A stretch of 44,513 nt of DNA, taken from positions 1-44,513 of the forward strand of contig JANRJV010000041.1 of the NCBI GenBank assembly GCA_033763795.1. Reading direction: 5' to 3'. Shown in pieces: positions 1 to 11,700 of this stretch. Below the pieces are notes generated by a model. That model did not search any database and was not told the DNA's origin. It saw only the letters and a program-made list of their open reading frames with translations. The stretch's first letter is position 1; each line of letters begins with the position of its first letter. A program made the position numbers and the translations under genes. This stretch comes from JAEUIV01 sp033763795. Lineage in GTDB: Bacteria > Planctomycetota > Phycisphaerae > Phycisphaerales > UBA1924.

Positions 1-2340
<2,340 letters not shown>

Positions 2341-2426
2341 AACCGGACGCCGCGAACTGCCTTCGTCTGGCATTCGCCCTTCGCCCGTCGTGTGATTCTC
2401 GCCTTCGCGCGCTATCCACTTACCTT

Positions 2427-2452
2427 CCGGCACATCCTTCACGATGTGCCGG
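2427..2452 (-). other. Hairpin in the 23S rRNA leader
   Basis: A perfect 10-bp stem (CCGGCACATC at 2427-2436 pairs with 2443-2452) with a 6-nt loop lies between the 23S promoter and the mature 5' end. It could be part of the precursor processing structure, but its partner strand in a 23S processing stem would be at the 3' end, which is not in the window. Confidence 0.5.
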
Positions 2453-2623
2453 GCACTTCCTCCCCGTTGCTCGACGCCGCGGCCTAGGCAGCCACGTCGC
2501 CCTCTCTTCGGGGAGTGAGATTCTTCCGTATCCGGTTCTCAAAGACCTGTCGAACGGCGTTTCCGCCTTTCGGTCCCCGTCATGCCCCACTGGCTTGTCG
2601 CCCGTGTGGAATGGGGGGAGGGG

Positions 2624-2651
2624 AGTCTAGACCTCGTCTCCGCGTTGTCAA
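2624..2651 (-). promoter_or_regulatory. Sigma-70-type promoter of the 23S rRNA gene
   Basis: On the minus strand a perfect -35 box TTGACA (2646-2651) is followed after 16 nt by TAGACT (2624-2629). The predicted start is near 2617, giving a leader of about 275 nt before the mature 23S. This is among the best promoter matches in the window. Its presence directly upstream of 23S, with no 16S between, supports independent transcription of 23S. Confidence 0.75.
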
Positions 2652-2737
2652 GCGGCTCGCTCGAACCCGAGGCGACGATTCTTTAAGTTTCCGTCTTCCT
2701 TCGATTTGCGCGAGACGATCCCTCACGCGCATCCCAC

Positions 2738-4930
2738 TTAACCGCCGCCCCCGCCGCCGCCGCCCGGCGCACGCCCTCGGTCCTCCTCGCGCCGCCGCGG
2801 CGGGATGATCGGGGACGGGCCCGGTGCTTCCAGGCGATCCGGCTCCTGCCCCTGCGTCTGGCCGGCCTTCTCCGAGGCCTCCAGCCGCTTCAGCAGGTCG
2901 CTAGCGCGTTCCAGGTCCGGCACCCGGGTCGCCAGCGTCCCGTCCGAGCGACGCAGCACCACGTGCGTCCGTTGGCGGTTGTCCAGGGGCACGCTCAAGA
3001 CGTCGAGCAACTGGGCATCCACCTGGAACTCCAGGGTGTTCGGCAGGACCTGCGTCATCCACGCGGGCCACACGATCTCCGGCGTCGAGGTTCCGGTGGC
3101 GCCGGGCTGGCCGGTGTTCGGCTGGCGTCCGGGCGTTGGCATGCCATCCGGCCCGCGCGGCGCCCGCACGCCGGGGTCGAGGCCGCGGCGGCCGGGAGGA
3201 GGAGGCGGAGGAGCGCCGGCGCCGGGGGGCATGCCGGGCTGGCCGGCGGTCATCGATTCCTGGAGTTTGGTCATGTCGGCCGCCCGCAGCTCGGGAAGCT
3301 TGGCCGTGCCCGCGACGATGTCGCCCGGCTCGAGCCCGACGGTGGCCTTGCGGTAGAAGCCGTAGTAGAACTCGTACACCTCGGCGGTAGCCCGCGGACG
3401 GGGCGAGATCGCGCTGCGGTCTTCGGCGGAGACCATGAAGAGCACGCGCTTGGGGTCGGCGGTGACGGGCTCGGACCATTCGGACCAGGCACCCCGCAGG
3501 GTGGACGCGGCCCCGAGCTGCTTCTGCTCTTCCTGCAGGTTGCGATCAAAGAGCGGGTTGTTCACGACCACGCGGGCGCGGTAGCGGTACGTGGCGCCGA
3601 CCTGCGGGTTCACGTCGTGCGCCCACAGCTTGAGTTCGGCGTTCTCCAGCAGCGGGGTGGGCTCCTCGGGCAGCGCGCCCGACTCGTCCTGGGGCGCGAG
3701 CGCGTCGTAGCCGTCGACGGGCTCCCCGAGCGCGATGAGCTGGCGTGCGACGTCGTCGAGCCGCCGGCGGAGCGACTCGATGGTGCGTTCGAGCTGCTGG
3801 CGTTCGGCGTTGGCACGATCGGGGCTGGGTGTGGGCGCGGTGTTGCGCGGGCCGCCCGAGCCGCCCTTGCCGCCGCCCCCGCCGCCCTCGCGCGGACGGG
3901 TTTCGCGCCGGCTGTCATCGCCCCCGCCGCCGGCCTGCTGGAGGCGGGCCTCGGCGTTCGCGATCCGGCGGCGGACGTCGGCCTCGGTCTGGCGGATGCG
4001 ACGGACCTGGGCCTGCTTCTCGAGCGGGTCGCCCGCGGCGATCACGGTGCTCGGCGGGCGCCACTCGGGGCCCGCGATGGTGGTGTAGAACTTCGGACGC
4101 TCGATGTCGGGCGCATTGAACCGGGCAAGATCCAGCGCGGAGGGAACATCGCCCACCGAGCGGACGCCCTCGGTCCAGGCCTTGAGGCCCTGGAACCGCC
4201 CGGGCATCGGGGGCACGGGCTCGGGCGGCGTGGTCTCGGGCACGCTGCGCCCGTCGGCGTCGCGGACCATCTGGCGTTCGACATCCACCCCCAGCACGAC
4301 GACCTGGTCGCCCGCGCCCGCGGAATCTCGCCACCACGAGAGCGGCACGGGCTCCTTGGGCCCCGTCTCGTCGGGGTCGGCCTCCAGCGCGGCGCGCAGG
4401 GCCGAGCCGTCGAACGTGAACTCGATGCTCACCGCGGAAAGATCGAACGGCTGCTTCTCCGGCAGCACCGTCGCGAGTTCCGGCGTGAGCAGCCGCTCCG
4501 CCGGGTGAACGGTGGCGCTGTACGCGACGGCCTGGGGCTTCGCGGGCGCGGGGACGGCGGGCACCTCGTAGAGCCCGGAGGCAAGCGCCCCCGAGAGCGA
4601 GCCGGCGCCGATCCGCGGCGCGATGCCCAGCGCGACCTGCGGGGCCGGCGGGAGCGACGCCCCGGCCAGGTTCAGCTTGTCGGCGAGCGTGAACGACGGG
4701 GCCTGCGGGAGCGCGGGCGCGTCGCTGTTCACGCGGGCCTGCAGGGTCTGGGCTTCGCGCGCCACGGGCGCGAAGGCCTGCCCGGGCGTCACCTGCTCGT
4801 TGCCCACCTTGATGAGGTTGCCCCCGGGCAGGAACTGCAGGACGAGCGCACCCACGCCGGCGAGGGCGACGACGCCCAGGACCATCTTCTCCGCGTGCTG
4901 CTCGAACGGGCTGATTCCCTTGAGTCTCAT
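2738..4930 (-). CDS. Pro/Gly-rich membrane-anchored protein of the pilus-type operon
   Basis: This 730-residue protein has a short cytoplasmic start (MRLKGISPFEQ), one membrane helix at about residues 16-37 and a long periplasmic part. About residues 300-400 contain a predicted coiled coil interrupted by a Gly-rich linker. Later come a stretch with beta character around residues 430-560, a Pro/Gly-rich linker and a poly-Gly C-terminus. I recognise no family. It is the last gene of the pilM-like cluster, 28 nt after the PilO-like gene, so a role as a periplasmic accessory of that machine (PilP-like position) is inferred from context only. The coding strand is very GC-rich and gives long shadow ORFs on the other strand. 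The ATG at 4930 is the obvious start because the membrane helix follows at once. Confidence 0.8.
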   Translation of the reverse strand: MRLKGISPFEQHAEKMVLGVVALAGVGALVLQFLPGGNLIKVGNEQVTPGQAFAPVAREAQTLQARVNSDAPALPQAPSFTLADKLNLAGASLPPAPQVALGIAPRIGAGSLSGALASGLYEVPAVPAPAKPQAVAYSATVHPAERLLTPELATVLPEKQPFDLSAVSIEFTFDGSALRAALEADPDETGPKEPVPLSWWRDSAGAGDQVVVLGVDVERQMVRDADGRSVPETTPPEPVPPMPGRFQGLKAWTEGVRSVGDVPSALDLARFNAPDIERPKFYTTIAGPEWRPPSTVIAAGDPLEKQAQVRRIRQTEADVRRRIANAEARLQQAGGGGDDSRRETRPREGGGGGGKGGSGGPRNTAPTPSPDRANAERQQLERTIESLRRRLDDVARQLIALGEPVDGYDALAPQDESGALPEEPTPLLENAELKLWAHDVNPQVGATYRYRARVVVNNPLFDRNLQEEQKQLGAASTLRGAWSEWSEPVTADPKRVLFMVSAEDRSAISPRPRATAEVYEFYYGFYRKATVGLEPGDIVAGTAKLPELRAADMTKLQESMTAGQPGMPPGAGAPPPPPPGRRGLDPGVRAPRGPDGMPTPGRQPNTGQPGATGTSTPEIVWPAWMTQVLPNTLEFQVDAQLLDVLSVPLDNRQRTHVVLRRSDGTLATRVPDLERASDLLKRLEASEKAGQTQGQEPDRLEAPGPSPIIPPRRREEDRGRAPGGGGGGGG

Positions 4931-4958
4931 GGGTCGTTTCCTCTCGCGTGCGACGGCA

Positions 4959-6419
4959 TCACTGGGGCTGGGTCGTCGCGGGATCCTCGATCTGGAGCAG
5001 GGCCCGCACCTCGGCGGGGAAGTACGGCGCGAGCCACTCGCGCAGGTAGACGAGTTCGAGCCCGATGGTCGCCTGCACCACGTGCTCTTCGCCGTAGTAG
5101 TACCCGTCGCGCAGGTCGTCCCAGACGTCCACCGGGGCGATGTCCAGATCCGTGACGGTGATGAAGTTGGCGCGCTCGATGGCGCGGAGAACGTCCCCCA
5201 GGCGCGCGGAGGAGACGATGAGCGTCAGCGTGCCCCGGCGCACGTCGAACACCTTGTTCCAGGTCCCCGTGGCACGCCCCGTCACGGACACGCGCGGATC
5301 CAGCGGCACCATGCCCGGGATGGCGGCGGTGGGCTCGGTCGAGCCGAAGACCTGCTGGTTGATGTCGTCCTGCGTGCCCGAGAACAGGCCCTCGAGGGGC
5401 TGGAGCCCGACGCTCATGATGCGCTTCACCGGCGCATCGGCCACCTTCCGCAGGCGCCCGTCGGGCCCGGCGTTCGCGAGACGCACGCCCGCGAACATGT
5501 CGGAGAACGTCCACAGGTCCCACTGGTACAGGAACATGTACGTCGGGTTCAGTTCCCGCGCGTTCAGCGGGTCGGTGGCGATCGAGACGCCCGTGCGCGT
5601 GTCGGTCGGCAGCACGCTCTTGCTCGCGTACAGCGAGATCTCGCGGGCGCGGCTCTGGTACTCGCCCAGGCGACGCTCCTTCAAGGCCGCCCGGAGCTTC
5701 TCGCCCTCCTCCGCCGTCAGGTCGCGCCGGCCCAGCGTGATCTTCTCACGCTCGCGCGCCTCCAGGTCGGTGATGGTCTGCGCGAGGCGGACGGCGTCGG
5801 CCGGCTCCCCGGCGTTCAGGCCGTCGAGCAGGCGCCGGTACGGATCCGGGTTCCCGCGCTTCGCCAGCAGCTTGTCTTCCATCTCGTAGATGCGGGGCTT
5901 CACCAGCTCGGCGAAGGCGGTCGCGACCAACGCCGCCTTGGCCTGCGGCTCGAGCGCGTCGAACGCCTCGGCGCCCTTGGCCTGGCGGGCGGCCTCGGTA
6001 GCGGCGGCCAGGATGTCCGGCCCGAACAGCCCGTCCACCAGCGGGCGGTGCTCGGAACGCAGCACCTGGCGCGCGTCCTCGCCCACGCCCTTGTTGAAGT
6101 CCACCGCACGCCGCACGATCTCCCCGGCCTGCTGCGCCAGCGTCTCGCGGTTCTGGCGGAACCAGTCGGTGATGCGCGAGTTGGGCTCGGCCTTGAACGT
6201 CACCGGCTGCACGCCCGGCTCGAACGACGGCAGCGCGTAGTCGACGGTCGCGCTCTTGACGGCGGTCAGTTCCTTGTTGGCCCGGGCCGCCTGCTCGGTG
6301 CGGATCTTCGTGCCCCACCATGAACTGGTGACGTACGCCGCCGGGAGCATGATGACGACCAGCAGCACGAACACGACGATGAGCGGGTTCGCCTTGATCC
6401 ACGCGAGAACGTTCTTCAC
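4959..6419 (-). CDS. PilO-like inner-membrane protein
   Basis: The start is GTG at 6419: GGAGG stands 6 nt before it, and it overlaps the pilM stop codon as GTGA, a sign of translational coupling. The product has 486 residues, with one N-terminal membrane helix (about residues 9-29, NPLIVVFVLLVVIM). An extracytoplasmic region follows with helical and coiled-coil character. The last 120 residues look like an alpha/beta ferredoxin-like domain (near RRGTLTLIV and VDVWDDLRDGYYY). Topology, gene order and C-terminal domain fit PilO/GspM-type assembly proteins, which pair with PilM/PilN in type IV pilus and type II secretion platforms. It is about twice the length of typical PilO, and the family call is inference without a profile search. 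It would sit in the inner membrane next to the fused PilM protein. Confidence 0.75.
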   Translation of the reverse strand: MKNVLAWIKANPLIVVFVLLVVIMLPAAYVTSSWWGTKIRTEQAARANKELTAVKSATVDYALPSFEPGVQPVTFKAEPNSRITDWFRQNRETLAQQAGEIVRRAVDFNKGVGEDARQVLRSEHRPLVDGLFGPDILAAATEAARQAKGAEAFDALEPQAKAALVATAFAELVKPRIYEMEDKLLAKRGNPDPYRRLLDGLNAGEPADAVRLAQTITDLEAREREKITLGRRDLTAEEGEKLRAALKERRLGEYQSRAREISLYASKSVLPTDTRTGVSIATDPLNARELNPTYMFLYQWDLWTFSDMFAGVRLANAGPDGRLRKVADAPVKRIMSVGLQPLEGLFSGTQDDINQQVFGSTEPTAAIPGMVPLDPRVSVTGRATGTWNKVFDVRRGTLTLIVSSARLGDVLRAIERANFITVTDLDIAPVDVWDDLRDGYYYGEEHVVQATIGLELVYLREWLAPYFPAEVRALLQIEDPATTQPQ

Positions 6420-8545
6420 GGGGTGCCTCCCTCGCCGGCTTGCTCGGCGGGCACGAACACGACCCACCACGTCACGTTCACCGTGCCCGTCACGGGCTCG
6501 GTGGACGCGACTTCCTCGATCGGGGCGGCGGTGTTCAGTTCTTCGAGCGCGGCGGCGGCGTTCTGGCCGGCCTGCTGATCGGCGGGGGCGATGGGCCCTT
6601 CACCGACCGCCGGGCCGGTGTTCCGACGGCTGATCTGCCGGCGCTGACGCTCGTCGAGTTCGCGCAGGTCCATCTCGGTGCCGGGCATCACCCCGCGCCC
6701 CGGGCGCCCGTACTCGGCGCCGGTCTGCTGGGTGCCCCGGCCGGGCGTGCCGGGCGCCGCGACTTCCGCCGTGGCGCTGGCCGTGGCGCGCGCCTCGGCG
6801 ACCGACGCCGGGAACGCGTTCACGCGGATCTCGTACGGACGCGTCGCCCGCTTCGCGTTCGACACCAGCCACCGCCCGATGGTCTCGTCCACGAAGCGCC
6901 GGGCCTCGGGCTGGTTCGTGGACATCTGCAGCGTGCACTTGATGCGCGGGAACTTGGCGATGCCCAGTTCGTCGTTGGACGGGATGCCCGCGCCCGCCCC
7001 GCCGAAGGCGTCGGGGTTCTCCACTTCGGGCGGGTGGTACTCGGTCTCGAAGCGGCGCACGGCGTAGGCCGGGCCGGGCGGCGGGGTCGGCGCCGCGCCG
7101 CCGTCGGCGGGGGCCAGCGACGCCGCCCACGACTTGGCCCGGTCGTTGCCCAGCGCCACGATCTCCGCGAGGTCGGCGTGGATGAGCGGGTAGATGCCCC
7201 GGTTGTCGAGCAGCGCGATCATGTTCGCCGCCCGCATGTCCGGCTCGCCCGCGCTCGTCACCCCCGCCTCGGTGGCGGCCTGCTTCTGGGCTTGGGCATC
7301 GCTGACGGCCTTGGCGATGATCGGCGGCGGGAGCGCCCCGGGGCTCGTGACTTCCATGTAGTCGCGCACCGGGCCGATGAACATGACCCCGCTGGCAAGG
7401 GCCGCCACGCCCGCCGCCAGGCCGAACCACGGGACCTTCTCCCGCCACATCGCCTTGCGCAGCACCGACACGGGCATGAGGTTCCCGCCCACGGCGTTGA
7501 GCTCGAGCCCGTGCAGGGCAAGCCCGTACGCGGTGCACAGCGAGACCGACGCGGTGTTCAGCGCCTGGCTCTTCGCGTCGCCTGCCTGCGATCCTTCCAT
7601 CTGGGCCCGGCGGAACTCCTCGATGCGGTACACGTCCATCGAGAGCTGCTGCTTCAGGTACTTGCGCAGCCCCGGGAGGGCGAACGTGCTCCCCACGCCG
7701 ATCAGCCGCGTGAGGTTCGCGTCGCGGTTCAGCGACTGGTAGTACCCGATCGACCGCTGGATGTCCTGCGCGAGGTCCGTGAACACCGGACGCATCGCCT
7801 GGAACACCTGGCGCGCGTGCTTGCTGTCCTCGGCCTCGCGCTTGAGCTTCTCGGCCTTGGGGTACGACAACTGGAACTGGCTCACCAGCGCCTCGGTGAA
7901 CTGGTGCCCGCCCAGCGGGAACGTCCGCACCCACATGCGCCCGGGCGTCGCGATCACCAGGTCTGTCGAGGTGGTGCCGACGTCCACGATGATCGTGCCC
8001 GGCGTGGTCGGGCCGAACTGCAGGTCGTACGCCAGCGCGTTGTACACCGCGATCGGGCTCAGCACCACCGAGCTGGGCGCGATCCCGAAGTCCGCGAGCA
8101 TCGACAGCCGCTCCGTCACCCGGTCCTTGGTGATCGCGAAGATGCCCACCTCGATCTCGGGCGAGTCGGGGCTCACGAACGTCTGGTAGTCCCATTCCAC
8201 CTGCTCGAGCGGGAACGGGATCTGCTGCATCGCCTCGAACTTCACGATGTCCGGGACCTTCTTGGGTTCCACCGGGGGCAGCTTCGCGAAGCGCGCGAAC
8301 CCCGCGTGCCCGGGCACCGACACCGCGACCTTCCCCTTCGTCAGGTCGTGCTGGCTCGTGAGCGCCCCCAGCGACACGCGCAGCACGTCGTTCGCATCGA
8401 CCCCGGGCGTCGACAGCGGCTTGGGGTGCTGCACCACGGCGTACTCGAGGACCCGCACGCCCTCCTCGCCGCGACCTTCGAGCTTGATCGCCTTGATCGC
8501 CGAGGCGCCGATCTCCAGGCCCCAGCACGCGGAAGAACTGGCCAT
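6416..8545 (-). CDS. pilM: PilM-type actin-like ATPase fused to a membrane/periplasmic domain
   Basis: Residues 1 to about 345 are a PilM domain. The actin-like phosphate motif is at the start (LEIGASAIKAIKL), followed by the conserved KVAVSVPGHAGFARFAKLPP region, a second nucleotide motif (IIVDVGTTSTDLVI) and the LIGVGSTFALPGL loop near residue 285. PilM is a cytoplasmic ATP-binding protein that recruits PilN at the inner membrane. Standard PilM ends at about 350 residues. This protein has 709, with a membrane helix at about residues 369-392 and a 315-residue periplasmic part. That part has an alpha/beta segment (FPRIKCTLQMST) and a Gly/Thr-rich linker. The layout resembles GspL, where the actin-like domain, membrane helix and periplasmic ferredoxin-like domain are one chain, or a PilM-PilN fusion. 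The 234-nt gap upstream probably holds its promoter, but I find no strong boxes there. Confidence 0.88.
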   Translation of the reverse strand: MASSSACWGLEIGASAIKAIKLEGRGEEGVRVLEYAVVQHPKPLSTPGVDANDVLRVSLGALTSQHDLTKGKVAVSVPGHAGFARFAKLPPVEPKKVPDIVKFEAMQQIPFPLEQVEWDYQTFVSPDSPEIEVGIFAITKDRVTERLSMLADFGIAPSSVVLSPIAVYNALAYDLQFGPTTPGTIIVDVGTTSTDLVIATPGRMWVRTFPLGGHQFTEALVSQFQLSYPKAEKLKREAEDSKHARQVFQAMRPVFTDLAQDIQRSIGYYQSLNRDANLTRLIGVGSTFALPGLRKYLKQQLSMDVYRIEEFRRAQMEGSQAGDAKSQALNTASVSLCTAYGLALHGLELNAVGGNLMPVSVLRKAMWREKVPWFGLAAGVAALASGVMFIGPVRDYMEVTSPGALPPPIIAKAVSDAQAQKQAATEAGVTSAGEPDMRAANMIALLDNRGIYPLIHADLAEIVALGNDRAKSWAASLAPADGGAAPTPPPGPAYAVRRFETEYHPPEVENPDAFGGAGAGIPSNDELGIAKFPRIKCTLQMSTNQPEARRFVDETIGRWLVSNAKRATRPYEIRVNAFPASVAEARATASATAEVAAPGTPGRGTQQTGAEYGRPGRGVMPGTEMDLRELDERQRRQISRRNTGPAVGEGPIAPADQQAGQNAAAALEELNTAAPIEEVASTEPVTGTVNVTWWVVFVPAEQAGEGGTP

Positions 8546-8779
8546 GTCTACCTCGTCTCAGGAGTTCCGGGAACGCCGGCGGCAAGCCCGCGGAGCGGCC
8601 CGGCAAAAATGGACGCGGAGTCTACCCGATCGCGAACGCTTCCGCCCGGATCGCCTTCAGGATACGTGAGAGCGGACCGCACAGTTCCTGAACGGGCGTC
8701 ACGCCTCTGTAACACGCGCTCCGCGCAGCGACCCGGACGCACCCTCGCCGCCCGGCACGCCGCCCCCGCCGGATCGTGC

Positions 8780-11700
8780 TCACTTCGGGCGGATCAGGTC
8801 CAGCAGCCGGCGCGGGTCGAAGCTGTTCTTGATCTGCTCGCCGAACAGGTCCGCCGCCGGGCCGGTCTCGGGGTTGTCCATGGGTCCGCGCGTCCGGAAC
8901 GGGATCGTCGTGAATGGATCGAGCAGGCCCGGGGTGAGCTTGGAGATCACCGTGCCCGCGCCGACGTTGAACAGCCCGAGCGCCTGGTCGGTGAGCGCTC
9001 CGGCGGGGATCCACGTGATGACGTCGAGGCTGCGGGGGGCGAGCTGCACCTCGCGCCCGTCCGCGCTCCGGGCCGTCACCGGCGCGTCTGTCAGATTCAC
9101 CACGCCCGACGTCTCCACGCTGAACTCGCCGAGGGGGAGTTTCCACTTCGGGTAGGTCGCGACGCCCTGGCGGATGGAGATGGAGAGCGGGGGCAGGCGT
9201 TGCCCCAACGTGCCGCTGGTGCGCTGATCGACGACCTTGAGCAGCGACGCGAACCCGCGGCTGGTGTCGAAGCGACACTCGCCCGGCGTGATGTTGATCG
9301 AGGCGTTGAGGCGCGAGAGGTTGCCGTCCAGAGGCACCGTCATGTCCGTCGCCGTGAACATCGCCGGCACGTCCTGGCTGGTCTTCTCGACCGAGCCCAG
9401 CAGCGGGAGCAGGCGGACGTGCTCGCGCAGCAGCTCTTTGGTGATCTCGGTCACGGAGATCTCGAGCGGACGCTCCGACACGTACAGCCCGTCCTTGACC
9501 GTCCCCCGCATCGTCGCGCGGGCGCGGTTCGACGTGGCTTCCAGGTCGATCACCGGCACGCTCGCGGTCGAGGGGTACTTGCCGTCCGGGCCCGGCTTGG
9601 GCGGGATCAGCGGCATGCCCGAGACGTTCACCCGCAGGCTCACCACCGGCCCGAGTGCCTCGGTCATGGTCCCGTCCTGGTCCATGAGTGCATCGACGAT
9701 CGCCGTGGGCGCGGCGGGCACGTCGCCCCGCATCGTGAGCGTCGCGGCGGCGAGATCGATCATCGCGTCGGGCGCGAAGAGCGAATCCACGCGCCCGGCG
9801 AGGTTCGCGCCCTTGGCCGTCGGCGTGTCGCCCACGCCGGCCTCGTCGATGTCGAGGCGGAACGCGACCGCCTGCCCGGCGTTGCCCTCGCGGACGGGCT
9901 CTTCGGTGACGATGTTGAGGCGCGTGCCCGACAGGCGGGTGAACTGCGCGTCGGGCGTGAGCATCACGATGCGCGGGGCCGAGAGCGACGCGCCGATCTC
10001 GGCCGGGGCCGCCCCGCCGGGCGCGGGGGCCGCCGGGCCGGTCATCGCCACGCTCCGCACGCCCCGCGGGATCGACAGCGTGCGGATCTCCAGCGACACC
10101 GTCTGCATCTCGGCGATGGACGCGGCGGCCTGCTCCGGGGGCTTGCCCGCGCGCAGCATCTCGTTGAGCGCCGCCACGTCCGGCGTCAGGCGCAGCCCCG
10201 CCGGCTGCGTGAGTTCGATCCGATCCGGCCCCACGCGGAACGCGATCGGACGCTCGCTCACCAGGCGTTCAGACTTGAGCCCCAGTTCGCCCGTGATCAG
10301 CGCGGCCGCGAACGGGTCTGTCGCGGGGTAGCCCCCGGCGGGCGGGGCGATGTTCACCGTCGCCGCGAGATCGGCGAATGGGCCCAGCAGGCCCGTCAGC
10401 ATCCCCGGCTGACCCATCAGGCGTTCCACGTCCCACGTGTTCATCCCGCTCAGCCCGACGCGGGCGGCGATCGCCCCGTCGGGCTTGCCTTCGGCCACCT
10501 CCGCGCTCAGGTCGGCGTCCAGCCGGATCATCGGCGTCGCGTTGGCGCTCAGCACGACGCCCGACGCGTTCACCTGCAGCGTGCGCTGGCCCGAGAGGGG
10601 CGGGGCGACCATCGCCGCCACCGGCACGCGCGCGGTCACGACGAAGTCCTCCAGGCCCAGGCGGCCCAGGTCGCGCGTCGTGCCGTCCGCGTTCGCGACC
10701 CCCAGCCCGTCCACCAGCGTCTGGCCCGCGAGGCTGATGCGCACACCCGCGGTGGGCGTGCGGCTGAGATCCGGGGCGCCCGCGGGCGTCAAGGGCAGTT
10801 CGAGCGGGTCGACCTTCAGGCTGAGCCGGGCGGGGCCGGCGAGCGACGGATTGCCGCCGACGCCGGGCGCGAACTGCTGCAGCAGGGTGGTGACGATGCC
10901 GGGCGAAACGGTCGCGCCGAGGGTCCCGGCGCGCAGGGCCGCCCGCGAGTTATCGACCACGCCCCCGAACTCGGCGCTCAATCGCGGAGACTTGGCGGTG
11001 AGCGTGGCATCCACGGCCCGGGCGTTGTCCGGGACGTTGGTGAAGGCAACGGTGACATCGGCGGGCCCGCCGAGCAGCTCGCGCACCAGGGCGCGCACGT
11101 CCAGGCCGCCCTCCGCCGGCGGGGGCGCCAGGCGCGCCAGCGACGCGGGCAGCCCCGTGATCTCGATCTTGCCCGTGGGACGGATCGTCATCGGGGGCGT
11201 CGGCACGATCGCGCCCGACGCGTCCACCGTGTACAGGTTCTTCGCGTCCAGCGTCCCGACGATGCGGAAGGGCGCGCCCGAGTCCGCGGCCTGGGCGTCG
11301 AGCGTCACCTTCGCGCTCGCCCCCGGACGCAACGCCACGCCCACCTTCGTGCTGCTCAGTTGCACCGCGGCGGACGGTTCGTCGATGGTGCGTCGTGCCG
11401 CGAGCGCGCCCAACTCCACCGTTGCGTCCGCCGTCACCTGGTCCTTCTTGAACGCGCCCGTCTGCAGGTCTCGCGGCACTGAAAGCCCCGTGACGCGCAC
11501 CGTCGCGCCCCCGCCCTCGGGCGCTGCCAGCGCCCACCCGGTGTCGGCCCCGACCATCCGCGCCGCCACCGCGCCCGCGCGGGCGGCCCGGATCGTCACG
11601 CCCTCGCCGGTCGTCGTGAGCCCCGCGTTGGTGAGCTGCACGTCTCCGGTCATCGTGAGGTGCTGCCCGCTGACGCGCAGGGCCAGCGTGGCCGGGGGCA

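Noticed and set aside
8546..8779. A promoter TAGACT for pilM
   Set aside because: TAGACT occurs on the minus strand in this gap, but no -35-like hexamer stands at 16-18 nt, so I did not list it.
6440..11482. A 1680-residue open frame on the plus strand
   Set aside because: It is antisense to PilM and the AsmA-like gene. Its product is His/Arg/Gly-rich and of low complexity, the usual GC-rich shadow, while the minus-strand frames have clear domains.
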